From positions 24,587-88,586 of IMG/VR virus record IMGVR_UViG_3300023184_003179: a stretch of DNA of 64,000 nt; one strand, given 5' to 3'. Both the position numbers and the translations under genes were made by a program. Under the pieces are notes generated by a model that was not told the DNA's origin, searched no databases, and saw nothing but the letters and a program-made list of their open reading frames with translations. Positions 25,702 to 35,410 of the stretch are shown here, in pieces (positions within the stretch are counted from its first letter, which is position 1; each line of letters opens with the position of its first letter). The stretch comes from a virus.

Positions 25702-28700
25702 TATCTACGTTGCCCCCTAATTCTTTGTGCATCAACATTTTTAATTTGTGTCATAACTGCTCTAGCAATGTCATTAGCATTTGAACTATTTCCATTAATG
25801 TTAAAGCCTAAACTATAATTATACACTGCTGTAGAGTTATCACTTACTGAACTAGATACATTATTTATTGGGGCACCGTAACCTGAACTTCCTGCTCCAA
25901 TCATTGATGGATATTTAGATTCATTAAGTGATTTAAGTAATGGACCAAATCTCTTAGATGCTGCTTTATTTACAACAAATTCTCCAGGGGTTAACATTGT
26001 AGGAACTGAGTCAGATCCTATTCTTCCACCACTTGCAAAATATTCAGGAACCATTCCACCCATAGACATTGCTTTTATTTTTCCACCGTACATTCTGTCA
26101 TTAATTCTAAATCCAGTAAATGGACTATCTGTCGTTGTTGATGCTTTAGTTGTTGAAGCAGTAGGAGCAGTTGGTGCTGTACCAGTAACATAGTTTGTTG
26201 TAATTGTAATTACTTTGTTATTTATTTGTTTCCATGCTGCAAGTATTCCTTCGGCTGCAGTTTTTGCTTCTTTTATATTTTCCTTTGTAAATTCAAGTTG
26301 TGCATTTGCAGCCTCTATTTTAATTCTATTTGCTTCCCATTTATCAGCAGTTTCACCAAGGTATGTAACGCTCTCAACAATCTTATCTGTATATGCGTTA
26401 TAATCCTTAAGTGTTTGTGATGTACTATCAACTATTTTTTGATTTGGAATTAATGAATTTTGTTTAACTGTATAGATCTGCTGCTCAATTGCATAGTTCT
26501 TATCTTGAATAACTGTAATCTGATCTTGTAAAACTTTTTTCTGTTGTTCAAGTAAAAATGTTTGTTGTCCAATTTGATATGTACGTGCTTCAATTTGATC
26601 TTTAGTCATACCACCAGCAGTTAATCCAGTAAGTGCTGCTTGGCGTGATGCTTCCATAGATTTTTGCTGTTGATCTATTCTTGCTGCTGCTGATGCTGCA
26701 CGTGCTTCTTGTACTGCTACTGCTGCTGCAGAAATATCTCCAGACGTTAATGCATCTGCAATTGTAAGTCTTGATTTTTCCTGTGCTGCAAGTTCTTGAT
26801 TAAGTGATGATATTTTTTCAAGAGCATCAATTTGTGCATCATACTGTTTGTTAATACTGTCTTCTTGTTTACGAATAATGTCAAGATTATTATTTAATAT
26901 TGTTGACTCATCTTGTAACTTTTGAATTGGTCTATCATAGTTAAGTTCAATTTTGCGATTTAATAAATCTGCTTCATGATTATTTGCATCAATTAGTTCT
27001 TGCTTAGCGTCAATTTCTTTTTGTGCAGCATCTACTGCTTTTTGAGCATTGTCAATTTTTGACTGTAATAGATCTGCTTCTGACTTTCTTTGACGTCTAA
27101 TCAATGCTTCTTGTGAATCAAAGAAGTTTTTAATAATTGCATAGGCCTTATTGTATTTTTCTATATTTGTTATTTTTTCAGTGGAAGTTCCTGCATTTTT
27201 TGCTGCGGTTGCCATTTGCTCTAAAAACTTAGTTGCTAAATTGATTTGTGGATTAAGTTCATTTTTTACTCTTCCTGCAGTACGTTGTGTTGCTCCATCC
27301 CATTTTCCAGTTTCTGTAGAAGCAGCAGCAAGTGCATTAATCATACTTTCTGTTACTGTAATTCCAAGGGAAGCAGCCTTTAAAATAAGTATTTGATCTG
27401 CAACATTTTTAATTTTTACTGCTGCTTTTGCAAGTTCTGAAGGTAAAGATTTCATTAAATTTGACATTAAAAATAGTGCTTCAGGCTTTGGCATTGCTTT
27501 GATACTTGCAGATATTCCATCAAATGATTGACTAAATTGTTCTGCATTAATAGTACCAGATCGTAGTTGTGTGTCAAGGCTCATAAACGTATTTTGAAGT
27601 ACATTTGAAACTGTTGCTAAATTCTTTTTTAGGTCTTTGCTTAAAACTTCTACTTCTTTTACTACTCCTCCACCACGACCTGACCCTACATAAATTTTAG
27701 TTTTTGCGTATCCTTTATTAAACGCAGATTGATAATCTTTTAGCAATGTATCTACAGAACTTTGTAGTCCAGCCCGTCCTTCTTTTGTATTTAAATCAAT
27801 ACTCTTTAAATCAAATTTAACATCAGTTCTTCCTGCTTCTTGCTGTAGTGTATAAATAAAATTATTTATTGCTTCTTTTGTTGCTCCTTGTCCAGCAAGT
27901 CTTAGTGCTAATGATTTAAATACAATATCTGTAGTTTTTTTATCTGTAACAAAGTTATTGTTTTTATCTTTAGCACCCAATGTTTTAACTTGTGCTTTAA
28001 ATTCTTTATCTGTTTGTAGCAATTTTCTTGTTTCTTCAACTTGTTTACTTTGTTGTGGAGTGAGACCAGATACTGCTGGTTTAGCCAATTCTAAATTACT
28101 TTTAAGTGGAGTAAAGTTTAGTATTCCTCCAAGTTTTTCAATTTGTCCAGAAGATAAATTAGCAGCCTTGCCAAGACCTTCAATTGATTGACGTTCTTTT
28201 TCTCTAAGGGCGTTAGTTATTTTTATAATTCCATACATTCCTGCCAAACCACCAGCAACCAATTTAAGTGGACCTGGAAGCATCATGATTGCTTGTGCAG
28301 CAAATGCAATACCTGAAGCCTGTCCAGCAATGTTTCCTGCTGTTCCTGGAAGCATAGATGCAGCCATTCCTACACCCATCATTCCCATGCTAGCCTTCAT
28401 TGGATTAACATTTTTTAATCTTCCAAGTACGCTTGGCTTTTGTGTTGTTCCACCCATCATTCCCATTACCTTTGGACCTATAGCCATTTCTTGTTCAAGG
28501 TTTTTATATTTTAATTGTTTCTCTAATTGTCTACGGATAGACTTTGTAACAGGATCAATTCCACCTGTTGTTCCATACAAATTTGTTTTTGAAAGTGTTG
28601 CAATATCTGCAATTTTTGCTGCTTCAGTTTGTAGAGGTGTTTCTCCTTGTTTTAATCCAGTAAGAAGTCCACCAATAATATTTTTTCCAAGTCGCATAGT

Positions 28701-31700
28701 ACGTTTTGAATCGGAATGAGTTTCTGCTTTTTTTTCTAATGCAGAAAGCATTTCTTCCATTCCTGCAACACCTTGCAATTTAAGTTTTTTTACAAAACTA
28801 GATTGTCCTCTATATGTTGCTAATGCAAGATTTCTTTTAGCCAATGCTAATTCTTGTGGAGTTCTAGAACCAACACCTGGGCTTGCAGGTCCCATTGCAG
28901 CACGAGCACCTGCTGCTGCTAATGCGCCTTTTGCTGTTGTTGCAAGTCCTGCAGACGTTGTTTTCATAAGGGCAGTATCTGCAAGCATTTCTTTTAATAC
29001 TTTTGCTTGTATCTGTAATTCATCTTCAGTTAATGCAAGATTTTTTGTAATTTTTTCTTGAAGAACATTTTTTTCTTGATCTGTTGCATCTACTTTAGAT
29101 AATGCAGTTAGATATGCTTTTTGATTTCTTTCATATGTAAGAGATTGGCTTAATTCATTTTCAGCGTGGGTTTGAACAACAAATGCATTTTCTTGCCATG
29201 CTTCACCATATCTTTTTTCTGCATTTACAATTTCAATAACATGTGCTCTGTCAATTTGAAGTGCCTCATTTAGTTTGCTGCCAGTAATACCAAGGTTTTG
29301 ATATTCTTTATATACTGCTTCTGCTGCAGCATTTGCTCTTGCTACTTCTTCTGCACCTGCAGCGCCACGGCTTGCCATTTGTTCTGGAATACTTGCTGTA
29401 ATTCCAGCCTTTTTTGCACTATATTTTCTTGCTCCAACAACTGATTCTTTTAATTGTACATTTTCTAAAGAATGAGTTACAATATCTAATTCTTTTATAA
29501 ATGATCTAAAACTAACTTTAGAATCATCTGCAACTCTAACTAATGTTTCTGCAACTATACCTTCTGCATCGGTTAACTCTGTTCCTCCAGACAAAATTTT
29601 ATTAATTACTGATTGTATTTGTCCAAGCGCTCCAGCAGAATTAAAATTCATTTCAACTGCTTTTCCACCTACATTTAATGTACCTTTTGCATATCTACTT
29701 GCAACCTTGCCAGAAAATAATGATGCAAGTAATCCCATATTTTCTTTAGCAATACCTTTTGGAACAACCACTTCTCCAGGTGTAAGCATTGCTGGAACTG
29801 TGTCTCCATTTCCAGATCCTGGAACAACACCACCCTTTGCAAACTTTTTACGTCCCTTGATTGGCATCATCATTCCTGGATTTGCCATTGCAAAACTTGA
29901 TGAAGCCTTAATAGCGGATTCATAAGCAAGAACAAGTTGTTTAACTGCTGATGTTTCTGCTGTAAATGTTTGTGTTAAATTAGCATGTGTTTGATTAAGA
30001 GAGTGTGCTGCTGCTGCAGCATCTAACTGTTCCATAGTCATGTACTGTGTTTGTTCACCAAGAACTTGTGTTTGACCAGTTAATCTTAGATATCCACCAC
30101 GAAGAGTTAAAAATAATTTTATAATGTTTGCAAGACCATTAGCAAGCAAGCCAAATGTCATAAGAAGTATTGGTCCTGCAGCACCTATTCCTACTGTTAG
30201 CAGGGTAATTACTTTTTTTGTTCCGTCTGAAAGTTTGCCAAATTTTTCAAGAATATTTCCAACAAATTCAACTATTGGAGTTGCTGCTTGTAAAAATGCC
30301 TGGCCAACTGGAACAAGGGCTACCTTTAAATCTTCAACGCTCTTTTTAAATTTATTCATTGCAGAGTCAGCAGTCATTCCTAATTCTTTTTCAGATAATG
30401 CTGAAAGTTGCTCAACAGAAGCATTTGCTAAATCAAGAACACGAGATGCTTGATTTCCATCTTTTGCTACGTTAGCAAATAATGTTGATAGACGAGCAAA
30501 CTGAAATTTACCAAACATTTGTTCAATTGCTCTTGCTCTTGCCAGTGGATCTAATTTATTTAATGCTTCTGCAAAGCCAATAACTGTTGCTTTAAGATCA
30601 CCTTTATTGTTATCAACAATAGCCTTTGCATTAATTCCATATGATGCAAGCATATCTGATGCTTTTTTAGTTGGATTGATTAAAGATGCAAGACCAGATT
30701 TAAGTGCGTTAGCGCCTTCTGATGCATTTATTCCACCTTCTTTCATTGCTGTTAAGAAGAATGCAAGATCTTTTACGTTACCACCTAATTGTTGAATTAC
30801 TGGAGCAACTTTTGGAATTGCTGTTGTAATATCATCAAGAGATGTTACAGTTTGGTTTTCTACAGCGTTTAAAAAATCAATATTAGATGCAAGATCTTGT
30901 GATGAAATACTAAAAGCATTTTGTAATGCAATAGTTGTTTGAAGAGCCTGTTGCTGATCAATTTGACCAAGAACAGCAAGCCTTGTTGCTTCTTTAGTTT
31001 GTGCTTGTAAATCTAATCCTTGAAAACCTGCTGCTGCTGCATCTGCTGCAAGTCCTACCGTTTGAGATGCTGCAACACCATATTTTGTAAATGAGTTGGC
31101 AAGTTCTTTAACTCCAGCAAGTGCTTCGTTACTTTGTGCTGGAGTTGTAAATAAATCTCCATAAACTTTTCTAAATTTTAATGCTTGAGTTTCCATATCC
31201 ATAAAGGCTTTTGATGCAGTGCTTCCAAATGCAACTAATGGAAGAGTAAAACCAACCATCAACTGACGACCAGCCCACTGTGTATTTTTACCAAAATTTA
31301 AAAGATTGGTAGATCCTTGTTTCATTAATTGATTAAATAATGCTTGTTTTTGTGCTGTTAATTGAACCTGTGTTCCATAATCATCCATATTAAGTTGAGT
31401 TGGCATAATAGCCATTGCTTTCATTGTGCCGTTTGTATCACGGCCCATTTTAATATATTGTGTTTGTAGTCTTTTTACACGTTCTTCTGCTACTTTGCCA
31501 ATTGTGTCAAACTCTGTTTTAAACAGACGACCAAATGTTTTTGTTGATGCTCCCGCATAACGGAAGTATTCTCGCATTGAAAATTTGTTTGACTCTAATG
31601 CATGCGTAAATGATTCTGCAGATGTTTTAACTGTTCGCATCTCGGCTGAAAAAGCACCGATAGAATTTATACTACTTAAAAGATTTTTTTGTAAACTTTT

Positions 31701-31838
31701 TTGTGCAAGTGCTGCCGTTTCACTTGATTTGGCTATTGAGGTATGGAACTGTGCAATCTGTCGTTGGAGAGATTTTAACTGTGCTAATGCAGCAGATGAA
31801 TCAATATTAATGTCAATATTTGCATTAACATCAGCCAT
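25701..31838 (-). CDS. Tape measure protein
   Basis: The 2045-residue protein fixes tail length. At about 0.15 nm per residue the tail would be roughly 300 nm, long for a siphovirus. Helical coiled-coil segments are rich in Ala/Lys/Gln/Leu (for example AALAQLKSLQRQIAQ near the start). Two long hydrophobic stretches (KVITLLTVGIGAAGPILLM and MGMMGVGMAASMLPG) fit membrane insertion at infection. Two copies of a tape-measure motif, VPAMLTPGEVVV and VPTMLTPGEFVV, occur near residue 700 and near the C-terminus, each flanked by Gly/Lys-rich loops. No peptidoglycan hydrolase motif is obvious. It overlaps the distal-tail gene by one base. Confidence 0.95.
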   Translation of the reverse strand: MADVNANIDINIDSSAALAQLKSLQRQIAQFHTSIAKSSETAALAQKSLQKNLLSSINSIGAFSAEMRTVKTSAESFTHALESNKFSMREYFRYAGASTKTFGRLFKTEFDTIGKVAEERVKRLQTQYIKMGRDTNGTMKAMAIMPTQLNMDDYGTQVQLTAQKQALFNQLMKQGSTNLLNFGKNTQWAGRQLMVGFTLPLVAFGSTASKAFMDMETQALKFRKVYGDLFTTPAQSNEALAGVKELANSFTKYGVAASQTVGLAADAAAAGFQGLDLQAQTKEATRLAVLGQIDQQQALQTTIALQNAFSISSQDLASNIDFLNAVENQTVTSLDDITTAIPKVAPVIQQLGGNVKDLAFFLTAMKEGGINASEGANALKSGLASLINPTKKASDMLASYGINAKAIVDNNKGDLKATVIGFAEALNKLDPLARARAIEQMFGKFQFARLSTLFANVAKDGNQASRVLDLANASVEQLSALSEKELGMTADSAMNKFKKSVEDLKVALVPVGQAFLQAATPIVEFVGNILEKFGKLSDGTKKVITLLTVGIGAAGPILLMTFGLLANGLANIIKLFLTLRGGYLRLTGQTQVLGEQTQYMTMEQLDAAAAAHSLNQTHANLTQTFTAETSAVKQLVLAYESAIKASSSFAMANPGMMMPIKGRKKFAKGGVVPGSGNGDTVPAMLTPGEVVVPKGIAKENMGLLASLFSGKVASRYAKGTLNVGGKAVEMNFNSAGALGQIQSVINKILSGGTELTDAEGIVAETLVRVADDSKVSFRSFIKELDIVTHSLENVQLKESVVGARKYSAKKAGITASIPEQMASRGAAGAEEVARANAAAEAVYKEYQNLGITGSKLNEALQIDRAHVIEIVNAEKRYGEAWQENAFVVQTHAENELSQSLTYERNQKAYLTALSKVDATDQEKNVLQEKITKNLALTEDELQIQAKVLKEMLADTALMKTTSAGLATTAKGALAAAGARAAMGPASPGVGSRTPQELALAKRNLALATYRGQSSFVKKLKLQGVAGMEEMLSALEKKAETHSDSKRTMRLGKNIIGGLLTGLKQGETPLQTEAAKIADIATLSKTNLYGTTGGIDPVTKSIRRQLEKQLKYKNLEQEMAIGPKVMGMMGGTTQKPSVLGRLKNVNPMKASMGMMGVGMAASMLPGTAGNIAGQASGIAFAAQAIMMLPGPLKLVAGGLAGMYGIIKITNALREKERQSIEGLGKAANLSSGQIEKLGGILNFTPLKSNLELAKPAVSGLTPQQSKQVEETRKLLQTDKEFKAQVKTLGAKDKNNNFVTDKKTTDIVFKSLALRLAGQGATKEAINNFIYTLQQEAGRTDVKFDLKSIDLNTKEGRAGLQSSVDTLLKDYQSAFNKGYAKTKIYVGSGRGGGVVKEVEVLSKDLKKNLATVSNVLQNTFMSLDTQLRSGTINAEQFSQSFDGISASIKAMPKPEALFLMSNLMKSLPSELAKAAVKIKNVADQILILKAASLGITVTESMINALAAASTETGKWDGATQRTAGRVKNELNPQINLATKFLEQMATAAKNAGTSTEKITNIEKYNKAYAIIKNFFDSQEALIRRQRKSEADLLQSKIDNAQKAVDAAQKEIDAKQELIDANNHEADLLNRKIELNYDRPIQKLQDESTILNNNLDIIRKQEDSINKQYDAQIDALEKISSLNQELAAQEKSRLTIADALTSGDISAAAVAVQEARAASAAARIDQQQKSMEASRQAALTGLTAGGMTKDQIEARTYQIGQQTFLLEQQKKVLQDQITVIQDKNYAIEQQIYTVKQNSLIPNQKIVDSTSQTLKDYNAYTDKIVESVTYLGETADKWEANRIKIEAANAQLEFTKENIKEAKTAAEGILAAWKQINNKVITITTNYVTGTAPTAPTASTTKASTTTDSPFTGFRINDRMYGGKIKAMSMGGMVPEYFASGGRIGSDSVPTMLTPGEFVVNKAASKRFGPLLKSLNESKYPSMIGAGSSGYGAPINNVSSSVSDNSTAVYNYSLGFNINGNSSNANDIARAVMTQIKNVDAQRIRGQRR

Positions 31839-31859
31839 TTAGTTCCATACCTCTTTAAA

Positions 31860-32189
31860 TTATTCAGCCATAGTTACGCCAAGAACGTCTGAAACTTCAG
31901 CAAGTTTTACACCTGATGCTGCTTCAACAATCTTGTAAACAGTTGGAAGATCAACAATCTCTTCTAACTTTGAAACGTCTTCTGAGAGTTCTGGCTTATA
32001 TTGTTTCATTGCAATCTGAACACATTCCATAAGAATGTCCATAGATTTTTCATTGTTATCCGCCACTGCTCCCACACCCTCAAACTTCTTCATAAATGGA
32101 CGAAGTAGAGAGATTTTTAGAGGACGTACTGTAACCTTTGTGCCATCAATTAGCGTAAGAATTTGTTCCTCATGCGTAGTTGTTGCCAT
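31860..32189 (-). CDS. Tail-assembly chaperone, short form
   Basis: A 109-residue protein immediately upstream of the tape measure, the position of lambda gpG. It aligns by eye over its full length with the N-terminal part of the 231-residue protein at 32232-32927: both have LIDG, PLKI, LRPFM/LREFM, ECV-IAMKQY-PE, PT-YKI and ASG-K. In most phages the short and long chaperones come from one gene by a programmed frameshift. Here they are separate genes. The start has a TGC-TATAAT box and AGGAGG. Its job is to keep tape-measure monomers ready for tube assembly. Confidence 0.75.
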   Translation of the reverse strand: MATTTHEEQILTLIDGTKVTVRPLKISLLRPFMKKFEGVGAVADNNEKSMDILMECVQIAMKQYKPELSEDVSKLEEIVDLPTVYKIVEAASGVKLAEVSDVLGVTMAE

Positions 32190-32194
32190 TATTT

Positions 32195-32223
32195 CCTCCT
32201 ATAGGTTAATAGCAATTATAGCA
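32195..32223 (-). promoter_or_regulatory. Promoter and AGGAGG before short tail chaperone
   Basis: Minus-strand TGC-TATAAT (32215-32223) followed by AGGAGG (32195-32200), 5 nt before the ATG at 32189. It allows the short chaperone to be expressed independently of, and more strongly than, the long form. Confidence 0.6.
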
Positions 32224-32231
32224 TAGAAACG

Positions 32232-32927
32232 CTATTTTCTAAGGTCTTCATAATCAAGACCCATACCAATTCCAAACCCTGCTTGCCTTGCATTTTGTCC
32301 TTGAAGTGCTAAGATATCATTGCTATCATTTGTTGCACCTTTACTGAATACTCTTGCCTTTAAATCTTCCCATTCTTTTTGTCCCCTGCTAGATCCAGCC
32401 TCTTTATCTAAATCTACACCCTGAATTGCTGCAAGAAATTTTTTCTCTTCATAATCAAGTTCTCTACGACTTGATAGAGTTGCCATTAGTTCTGGCATAG
32501 ATAATGATTCTTCTAATTCTTTATAATCTTTCCAAATACCCAATAAAAAAACCTCAGATTCTATTTTTGCAAGATCCAAGTCTGACCATGTTGCTCCACT
32601 ATCTGTTGCTTGATCCTTTACAGGCTCTTCTGATTTTTGATTAATTTTAATTCCAGCAGAAACATCTAATATTTTATAAATTGTTGGCATATCAAAACTA
32701 TCTTCTACGGCTTCTTTTGTTTTTGATATTTCTGGATAGTATTGTTTCATTGCTATTCTTACACACTCAACCAAATTCTCTATGGCTTCGTCATCATTTT
32801 TTGTTAATTTAACATCTTCAAACGCCTCCATAAATTCACGTAAATATTTTATTTTTAATGGAGTTATTTCTAATTCTGAACCATCAATTAGATTTATTAT
32901 TTTACTTTGATAAACAGTTGTTGCCAT
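32232..32927 (-). CDS. Tail-assembly chaperone, long form (gpGT-like)
   Basis: A 231-residue protein whose first about 110 residues parallel the short chaperone downstream and whose C-terminal about 120 residues (DLDLAKIESEVFLLGIW onward) are unique, rich in charged residues and a glutamine/Gly-rich end (GQNARQAGFGIGMG). This is the layout of the frameshift product gpGT, here encoded as one uninterrupted gene. The C-terminal extension would recruit tube protein. The start has TGA-TAGAAT 9 nt before ATG and no ribosome site, so a leaderless mRNA is possible. It follows the major tail gene. Confidence 0.75.
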   Translation of the reverse strand: MATTVYQSKIINLIDGSELEITPLKIKYLREFMEAFEDVKLTKNDDEAIENLVECVRIAMKQYYPEISKTKEAVEDSFDMPTIYKILDVSAGIKINQKSEEPVKDQATDSGATWSDLDLAKIESEVFLLGIWKDYKELEESLSMPELMATLSSRRELDYEEKKFLAAIQGVDLDKEAGSSRGQKEWEDLKARVFSKGATNDSNDILALQGQNARQAGFGIGMGLDYEDLRK

Positions 32928-32936
32928 AATCTTTCT

Positions 32937-32945
32937 ATTCTATCA
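32937..32945 (-). promoter_or_regulatory. Putative leaderless promoter, long tail chaperone
   Basis: Minus-strand TGA-TAGAAT ends 9 nt before the ATG at 32927, with no Shine-Dalgarno between. The predicted transcript would start 2-3 nt before the start codon. It lies just after the upstream gene's terminator. Confidence 0.5.
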
Positions 32946-32950
32946 TAAAC

Positions 32951-32982
32951 AAAACAAAAAACCCACCTCGTTAGAAGTGGGT
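32951..32982 (-). terminator. Intrinsic terminator of the major tail gene
   Basis: Minus-strand stem ACCCAC/GTGGGT (32977-32982 with 32961-32966), 10-nt loop, followed by TTTTTTGTTTT (32951-32960 region). It lies 22-30 nt past the stop of the major tail protein gene and separates it from the chaperone promoter. Confidence 0.8.
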
Positions 32983-33004
32983 CTTTAGTTAATCTAAAGT
33001 TAGA

Positions 33005-33637
33005 TTATGACTGTCCCCAAGTACGATCTACGATCTTACCATAGGATCCAGATGTGTCTTCAGGAAGAAGACGGAATGAAACTTCAAACATTGACGCTTC
33101 GTCACGTTTAGCAGATACTGTTACATTTTCAATTGAAAGTGCACGGTATGCTGTGTAAACACGCTCAATAGAGTCAGATGCATCACAGTCTCCAGTTCCT
33201 GGTCCAACTGCAACAATTCCTCGTTCTACTGGACATTCTCCAAGTTCACCTGCAGATAGATTAAGTGTCTGACCTGTAGATGCTGCCTTGTTTCCTGTAA
33301 GTTGTGTATCTTTGAATGCTAGTGCAAGAAGCAAGTTTTCTAGTGTTGCTTCAGCAAAAGCGGTAGCAAGATTAACCTGCATACCTTGCTTATATAGTTT
33401 TGCAACGTCAAGAATCTGATCAACTGCAACCTCACCGAAATCAGGTTGGAATTGTAGTTCAAGACCGTTCATGGTGTAACCTACGTTGGTGTAATCTGCT
33501 TGTGCTGAAAGCGTAGTCTTAAAAGACTCGCTTGAATCAAAACCTTCCAGTGTACCTGGAGTAAGTGTTGTATCCGCAACAAAAAGTGCTGCTGCACCAA
33601 CGATAATGTTATTTGACGTACCACGGCTATATGGCAT
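33005..33637 (-). CDS. Major tail (tube) protein
   Basis: A 210-residue protein forming the tail tube. It has a beta-sandwich-like composition rich in Thr/Ser/Gly and short strands (GAAALFVADTTL; LELQFQPDFGEV) and a conserved-looking C-terminal strand (MFEVSFRLLPED). Two cysteines occur near residues 130-155. The gene has its own promoter and terminator, as expected for a highly expressed structural gene, with AGAGGTG before ATG. Position upstream of tail chaperones and tape measure fits the tube protein in the standard order. No sequence family name can be verified. Confidence 0.8.
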   Translation of the reverse strand: MPYSRGTSNNIIVGAAALFVADTTLTPGTLEGFDSSESFKTTLSAQADYTNVGYTMNGLELQFQPDFGEVAVDQILDVAKLYKQGMQVNLATAFAEATLENLLLALAFKDTQLTGNKAASTGQTLNLSAGELGECPVERGIVAVGPGTGDCDASDSIERVYTAYRALSIENVTVSAKRDEASMFEVSFRLLPEDTSGSYGKIVDRTWGQS

Positions 33638-33696
33638 ATTTGTTCACCTCTTTCATAAAGTATTATTAAGTTGTTTGGCGTGTTTCCTCAAAACTA

Positions 33697-33702
33697 ATTA
33701 TA
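33697..33702 (-). promoter_or_regulatory. -10 box of the major tail gene
   Basis: Minus-strand TATAAT, about 60 nt upstream of the ATG at 33637 and preceded by CAG rather than TGN. A leader of about 50 nt with an AGAGGTG site follows. No convincing -35 box. Confidence 0.45.
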
Positions 33703-33709
33703 CTGCCTT

Positions 33710-34279
33710 TTATGTATATCTAGAATCGGCCTCTGTTTTTATATGGTAGTCATACTCAACAATAATCTTATTGACAAAAAGGGTTCTTGCTGAGGCTAAC
33801 TCTGCAACGTCTCTACTTTCATCTGCTTGATAGACCCTAGTGTTGTGAAAGAAGATGTTGTATGGAATTGTATCCCCTTGAGAGTTTAGGACTGGATTTG
33901 CAATAGCCCAGGAGTTGATATCTTGCGCTGATGAATCTTCACGATCAAGGGCATTAGATATTACACGAACAGAGTCTATCAATTTTCCAACATCTGTTGA
34001 ATACAAGAAATATATTAATTGTTCTCTTTTACGAGCATAGAATGGCGTTGGCCTAAACCTCATAAGTCTGTCATACACAACCAACAGTGGACTTTCTGTT
34101 TGTCTTATTACAATGTTGTCATTGTATAAATCTTCAATGTTTGTTGGAAACTGTGCTGGAACCATTGGGCTTGGATTAAGTAGGTCTGCTTCAGCAATTA
34201 AATTATAATGAGCCAATTCTGAAAGAATGTATCCATTTAAAAATGTTGGTGGAAATCCAGTATCTGTTAATATAGTCAT
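33710..34279 (-). CDS. Putative tail terminator / tail completion protein
   Basis: A 189-residue alpha/beta protein. The segment ESPLLVVYDRLMRFRPTPFY followed by KREQLIYFLYSTDVGKL resembles the structural core of phage tail-terminator proteins. It lies directly upstream of the tube gene, where such a protein would be expected. Later, FFHNTRVYQADESRDVAELAS and a long strand NKIIVEYDYHI end the protein. It has no cysteines and no signal. Assignment as terminator rather than head-tail connector is by position; both are small ring-forming proteins and sequence cannot separate them. Confidence 0.6.
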   Translation of the reverse strand: MTILTDTGFPPTFLNGYILSELAHYNLIAEADLLNPSPMVPAQFPTNIEDLYNDNIVIRQTESPLLVVYDRLMRFRPTPFYARKREQLIYFLYSTDVGKLIDSVRVISNALDREDSSAQDINSWAIANPVLNSQGDTIPYNIFFHNTRVYQADESRDVAELASARTLFVNKIIVEYDYHIKTEADSRYT

Positions 34280-34283
34280 AGGT

Positions 34284-34961
34284 CTATTCTACTCCAATTG
34301 TTGCATTGGCAATCCATTTAAATCCAGTTTCAATACCTTTGCTTCTTCCCATTCTTGATCCAGATTTTAGATTCTTTTTATATAATGTTGGTTTTTTAAT
34401 ATATTCATAAAGTCCAGATGCTTTTAAAAATGATTGTTTAAAATATCTTGAAATAAAAATATCAACTGTTGATTCAAAACTGCCAAATACTGCATCTCCT
34501 CCTGGAGAATCAACTTTAATTGGTTTCTTAGTAAAAACATCTCCATTTGGACCACTAAATTTTAAAACTTGTGATCTAGTAGGTGAAATTGTAACTGGAA
34601 TTCCATTTTCCATAATCTTGGCTTTATTATAAAAAGGCACTGTCATGTTTTCTGATACACTTCTTGATTGTCTAAATGTAGAGTTAATTGATAGTCCAAG
34701 ATTGCTAACTGTATAATTAAGATCAAACAACCTAGATGTAGGGCTTCCAGTTTGATTCCATTCATAAACGTGATGTAATGCTTTTGGATTAGATCTTGCC
34801 TCAACATCAACGTATTGAGCAAGGGCCTGTATTACACCTTTGCCAAGTTTATCAAGAAATATTTTTTTACCTTTTTGAACTCCTTCTAAAAAACCAAAGG
34901 AATAATTAACTATGTTATTCATTTGCATTTCAAAACTTTTAGAGTTCATTGTGACTATCAT
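34284..34961 (-). CDS. Putative head-tail joining (HK97 gp10-like) protein
   Basis: A 225-residue basic protein. A helical start (FEMQMNNIVNYSFGFLEGV, then KGVIQALAQYVDVEARS) is followed by a strand-rich C-terminus (PTRSQVLKFSGPNGDVF). The YDVE/KxxxxQ pattern resembles the neck proteins annotated as HK97 gp10-like. It is the fourth gene after the capsid-associated genes in the head-to-tail order. The start ATG overlaps the stop of the preceding gene (TAATG). It is a neck component by context, though the exact ring is not determined. Confidence 0.6.
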   Translation of the reverse strand: MIVTMNSKSFEMQMNNIVNYSFGFLEGVQKGKKIFLDKLGKGVIQALAQYVDVEARSNPKALHHVYEWNQTGSPTSRLFDLNYTVSNLGLSINSTFRQSRSVSENMTVPFYNKAKIMENGIPVTISPTRSQVLKFSGPNGDVFTKKPIKVDSPGGDAVFGSFESTVDIFISRYFKQSFLKASGLYEYIKKPTLYKKNLKSGSRMGRSKGIETGFKWIANATIGVE

Positions 34962-35410
34962 TAGTCGCCTACCGTTTGATTCTCAGTTCTGCGCCAGAGC
35001 ATTTTATAATATTCTATATTTCCAAATGGCCCAGTAAAAGGCTCTACAGTTGCTATTTCATAAATAGTTCCTCTACCAGATCTAGCGCCTGCAGTTTCTT
35101 TATATATAACCAAATCATTTGCGGTTCTGATGTTTGTAATCAGTATGTTCGTTATTGCATTGTATGAACCATTAGATGATAGTCTTGGATCATTACTTGT
35201 TCGTGCAATTAGTTTATTTTCATATTGCAAAAATGCTTCTGGCTTTATATCTTCAGTTCCTGCTCCCCCTACTGGTGTTGCATTACATATAATTGTTCTG
35301 TCGTATACCCAGTCTTTTTTAGGTTGTCCATAGTCGCCTTGGGCAAGGATTGGAAAATATATATCTGCCTTCATTGGATACATGAAATCTGTAATTTCAC
35401 ATACAGTCAT
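34961..35410 (-). CDS. Putative head-closure / neck protein
   Basis: A 149-residue beta-rich protein (IYFPILAQGDYGQPKKDWVYDRTI, split here only as a description of its mixed strands; later AITNILITNIRTAND and IYKETAGARSGRG). It is a small beta-barrel-like protein in the position of head-tail stoppers such as SPP1 gp16. It begins with ATG coupled to the stop of the upstream adaptor gene (sharing position 35410). No catalytic motif. The family is recognised only by order among neck genes, so the specific role is tentative. Confidence 0.55.
   Translation of the reverse strand: MTVCEITDFMYPMKADIYFPILAQGDYGQPKKDWVYDRTIICNATPVGGAGTEDIKPEAFLQYENKLIARTSNDPRLSSNGSYNAITNILITNIRTANDLVIYKETAGARSGRGTIYEIATVEPFTGPFGNIEYYKMLWRRTENQTVGD

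Noticed and set aside
31860-32927. Programmed -1 frameshift between the tail chaperones
   Set aside because: Both forms are complete, separate frames with their own start signals, and I saw no need for or clear slippery sequence at the end of the short gene.
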